Positions 6,527 to 8,844 of a stretch of 8,844 nt of DNA are shown piece by piece. The first letter of the stretch is position 1. Each line of letters starts with the position of its first letter. Source of the stretch: Tannerella sp. (GTDB taxonomy: Bacteria > Bacteroidota > Bacteroidia > Bacteroidales > Tannerellaceae); the NCBI GenBank assembly GCA_031262895.1, contig JAISGW010000059.1, positions 1-8,844 on the forward strand. Direction: 5' to 3'. The notes below the pieces were generated by a model that had not been told where the DNA came from, did no database searches, and saw nothing but the letters and a program-made list of their open reading frames with translations. Both the position numbers and the translations under genes were made by a program.

Positions 6527-8134
6527 TTATTTTTTCTTGTTGTCAATGGCGGCTTTCACGAAACTGACGAAGAGCGGGTTCGGGTTGACCACGGTGCTGT
6601 TGTATTCGGGGTGGTATTGGGTGCCGATGAACCATTTGAGGGCAGGCATCTCGATGACTTCCACCAAGCCCGATTCGGGGTTCTCACCCACGCAACGCAT
6701 GCCGGCCGCTTCAAACCGCTCGCGGTATTCGTTGTTGAACTCGAAACGATGGCGGTGCCTTTCGCTGACTAACTCTTTACCATAAGCCGCGTATGCTTGG
6801 GAATCTTTTTTCAACAGGCAATCGTAGGCGCCTAAGCGCATGGTGCCGCCCATGTTGATGACGCTCTTCTGGTCTTCCATCAAGTCAATGACCTTGTAAG
6901 GCGTTCCCGAGTCCATCTCGGTGGAGTTGGCGCCTCCCATGCCCAGCACGTTGCGGGCGAACTCGATGACCATGCATTGCATGCCGAGACAGACGCCGAA
7001 ACAGGGGATGTCGTGCTCTCGGGCATAACGGATGGCCGAGAGCTTGCCGTCAATGCCGCGCGGGCCGAAGCCCGGGGCTATCAATATGCCGTCCATGCCC
7101 GACAGTTGCCCGGCCACGTTGCTGTCGTCAATCTTTTCCGAATGGAAGAGGTGCAGGTCAAGCCGGTGGTCGTTGTAAGTGGCGGCTTGCAGCAGGGATT
7201 CGTCGATGGACTTATAAGCGTCCTGCAGCTCCACGTATTTGCCCACCAAACCGATGTGCACGGTTTCGGTAGCGTCGGTCATGCGCTTGATGAATTCCCG
7301 CCATTTTTTCATTTCCGGCTGAGGGCCGGGTTCTATGCCCACCTTGCGGAGCAGCACGGAGGCCATGCCTTGCTTCTGGAGCATCAGCGGCACCTCGTAG
7401 ATGGTCGGTACGTCGACCGACTGCATGACGGCGTCTTCGCCCACGTTGCAGAAGAGGGCCACCTTGCGGATGAAGTCGCGGTTCAGCAGGTGTTCGGTGC
7501 GCAAGACTAAGATGTCGGGTTGTATGCCCAGCTCCTGCAGTTGTTTGACGGAGTGTTGGGTGGGTTTCGATTTGTATTCCTTGGCGGCAGCGATATAGGG
7601 CACGTAAGTCAGGTGCACGCAAACGCAATTGCGGCCCAGTTCCCATTTCATCTGCCGGACGCTTTCCAAATAGGGTAGGGACTCTATGTCGCCCACTGTG
7701 CCGCCTATTTCAGAAATGATAAAGTCGAAGTTGTTTTTCGACAGCGCCTTCATATTGCGTTTTATCTCGTCGGTGATATGGGGGATGACCTGCACGGTCT
7801 TGCCCAGATAGTCGCCCCGGCGTTCCTTCTCAATGACCGACTGGTAAATGCGGCCGGTGGTGACGTTGTTGGCCTTGGTCGTAGGAATGTTCAGGAAGCG
7901 TTCATAATGACCCAGGTCCAGGTCGGCCTCATGCCCGTCGACCGTCACGTAGCATTCCCCGTGCTCATAAGGATTCAGGGTTCCCGGATCCACGTTGATA
8001 TAGGGGTCGAATTTCTGGATAGTCACATGATACCCCCTTGCTTGCAGTAACTTGCCCAGAGAGGCGGCCACGATGCCTTTTCCCAACGAAGAGACTACGC
8101 CGCCTGTAACGAATATATACTTAGTATCTGCCAC
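6527..8134 (-). CDS. pyrG: CTP synthase (glutamine hydrolysing), GTG start
   Basis: PyrG aminates UTP to CTP using ATP and glutamine-derived ammonia, the last step of pyrimidine nucleotide synthesis; it is cytosolic. The 535-residue protein has the N-terminal synthetase domain with the P-loop GGVVSSLGKG (residues 11-20), KFDPYINVDPGTLNPYEHGE (41-60) and SEIGGTVGDIES (141-152). The C-terminal class I glutamine amidotransferase domain follows, with PGFGPRG (354-360), nucleophile Cys382 in FGVCLGMQ, and His508/Glu510 in QYHPEY. All catalytic residues are present. I start it at the GTG at 8132-8134, giving MADTKYIFVTGG, the usual family N-terminus. A TTG ten codons upstream (8162-8164) lies inside the probable -7 promoter box, so it should not be in the mRNA. 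No Shine-Dalgarno site is visible; the leader is AT-rich. It heads the likely pyrG-yidC-queC transcript and is divergent from leuS. Confidence 0.97.
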   Translation of the reverse strand: MADTKYIFVTGGVVSSLGKGIVAASLGKLLQARGYHVTIQKFDPYINVDPGTLNPYEHGECYVTVDGHEADLDLGHYERFLNIPTTKANNVTTGRIYQSVIEKERRGDYLGKTVQVIPHITDEIKRNMKALSKNNFDFIISEIGGTVGDIESLPYLESVRQMKWELGRNCVCVHLTYVPYIAAAKEYKSKPTQHSVKQLQELGIQPDILVLRTEHLLNRDFIRKVALFCNVGEDAVMQSVDVPTIYEVPLMLQKQGMASVLLRKVGIEPGPQPEMKKWREFIKRMTDATETVHIGLVGKYVELQDAYKSIDESLLQAATYNDHRLDLHLFHSEKIDDSNVAGQLSGMDGILIAPGFGPRGIDGKLSAIRYAREHDIPCFGVCLGMQCMVIEFARNVLGMGGANSTEMDSGTPYKVIDLMEDQKSVINMGGTMRLGAYDCLLKKDSQAYAAYGKELVSERHRHRFEFNNEYRERFEAAGMRCVGENPESGLVEVIEMPALKWFIGTQYHPEYNSTVVNPNPLFVSFVKAAIDNKKK

Positions 8135-8161
8135 GTAACGTAATTTTAATGTATGAAAGCG

Positions 8162-8169
8162 CAAAGGTA
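8162..8169 (-). promoter_or_regulatory. Probable -7 box of the pyrG promoter
   Basis: The minus strand reads TACCTTTG, matching the Bacteroidetes -7 consensus TAnnTTTG and identical to the box upstream of gpmI. Transcription would start near 8156, leaving a leader of about 20 nt before the GTG start of pyrG. No TTTG lies 19-21 bases upstream, so the -33 element is weak or absent. The box would drive the pyrG-yidC-queC run. Confidence 0.5.
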
Positions 8170-8230
8170 GTACTTTTGAGAGTATATCACCCGCCGCTTT
8201 CTGAAAATATGTTTCTTGGTGGGAAATAAC

Positions 8231-8238
8231 TAACTTTG
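8231..8238 (+). promoter_or_regulatory. Probable -7 box of the leuS promoter
   Basis: TAACTTTG matches the Bacteroidetes -7 consensus TAnnTTTG on the plus strand. A start of transcription near 8245 would give a leader of about 33 nt before the leuS ATG. A clear TTTG is missing at the -33 distance. The box lies about 60 bp from the divergent pyrG box, so the two promoters share a short AT-rich region (8135-8277) in which I see no gene. Confidence 0.5.
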
Positions 8239-8277
8239 TGGCCTTAACAGAAATGAAGGATTTTATCCGGTAAAATT

Positions 8278-8844
8278 ATGGAATACAATTTCAGGGATAT
8301 TGAGCCGAAATGGCAGCAAAAGTGGAAAGACAAGGGTGTTTATAAAGTAGATGTAAATAAGGACAAGCCGAAATATTACGTGTTGGATATGTTCCCCTAT
8401 CCTTCGGGAGCGGGACTGCACGTAGGTCACCCCCTGGGATACATCGCCTCCGACATTTACGCGCGTTACAAACGTCTGCAGGGCTTCAACGTGCTGCACC
8501 CGATGGGCTACGACGCCTACGGCCTGCCTGCTGAACAGTATGCCATACAAACCGGACAACATCCGCTCATCACTACACAAAAGAATATCGCTCGTTACCG
8601 CGAGCAGCTCGACAAAATCGGCTTCTGCTACGACTGGAGCCGCGAGCTGCGCACCTGCGACCCCAAATATTACCATTGGACGCAATGGGCCTTCCTTAAA
8701 ATGTTTGGGAGTTACTATGACAAGCAGCAGCAAAAAGCCCGGCCCATAGAGGAACTCCTTGCCCGCTTCGAGAAGCAGGGTAGCGAGGGCTTGGATGCCG
8801 CCTGCTCGGAAGAGCTGCATTTTACGGCGGCGGAATGGAAGGCC
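8278..8844 (+). CDS. leuS: Leucyl-tRNA synthetase, N-terminal 189 residues (3' end outside window)
   Basis: LeuS attaches leucine to tRNA-Leu using ATP and is essential for translation; it is a cytosolic class I synthetase with a separate editing domain. The visible N-terminal part begins MEYNFRDIEPKWQQKW. It carries the class I HIGH signature as HVGH at residues 48-51 within PYPSGAGLHVGHPLGY, then HPMGYDAYGLPAEQYA (about 75-90), IGFCYDWSRE (114-123) and HWTQWAFLKMF, all standard for LeuRS. The frame is open to the last base. Full-length LeuRS of this type is about 900 or more residues, so the editing domain, the KMSKS loop and the anticodon domain lie off the right edge. The ATG at 8278 has no well-placed Shine-Dalgarno site. 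No frame damage is seen. Confidence 0.96.
   Translation, partial: MEYNFRDIEPKWQQKWKDKGVYKVDVNKDKPKYYVLDMFPYPSGAGLHVGHPLGYIASDIYARYKRLQGFNVLHPMGYDAYGLPAEQYAIQTGQHPLITTQKNIARYREQLDKIGFCYDWSRELRTCDPKYYHWTQWAFLKMFGSYYDKQQQKARPIEELLARFEKQGSEGLDAACSEELHFTAAEWKA

Noticed and set aside
8263..8820. 185-codon minus-strand open frame opposite leuS
   Set aside because: Antisense shadow of the leuS N-terminus, whose class I synthetase motifs are clear on the plus strand.

Overview
The window looks like a chromosomal, housekeeping segment of a GC-rich member of the Bacteroidales. Three things point there: the proteins read as Bacteroidetes-type homologues, Shine-Dalgarno sites are mostly absent in front of the genes, and promoter-like sites match the Bacteroidetes consensus TTTG-N19-TAnnTTTG (one complete copy upstream of dxs, and -7 boxes alone upstream of gpmI, pyrG and leuS). 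Genus cannot be fixed from the sequence alone.

Layout, left to right. Positions 1-1353 (minus strand) hold the first 451 codons of dxs (isoprenoid precursor synthesis); its 3' end lies off the left edge. A 108-bp gap carries its promoter. Positions 1462-3566 (minus) hold gpmI (glycolytic phosphoglycerate mutase) followed by an overlapping gene for a cysteine-rich DUF3109-type protein. Positions 3567-3940 form a 374-bp gene-free stretch. It contains a gpmI promoter-like box, a 5.4-copy tandem array of a double-hairpin unit with strictly alternating 40/41-bp spacing, and a 76-nt near-perfect hairpin built from heptad repeats. Positions 3941-8134 (minus) hold a compact run of pyrG (CTP synthase), yidC (membrane insertase) and queC (7-deazaguanine/queuosine pathway), with 16-nt and -1-nt junctions, which suggests one transcript. 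After a 143-bp divergent promoter region, the first 189 codons of leuS (leucyl-tRNA synthetase) run rightwards off the window.

The genes are mostly core functions (isoprenoid, glycolysis, nucleotide, membrane biogenesis, tRNA modification and charging) and do not form one dedicated pathway. I see no mobile-element proteins, defence genes, CRISPR, tRNA or rRNA, and no candidate for a new multi-gene system. The least explained part is the composite repeat region between queC and gpmI. The DUF3109 protein is the only gene product whose function is unknown.
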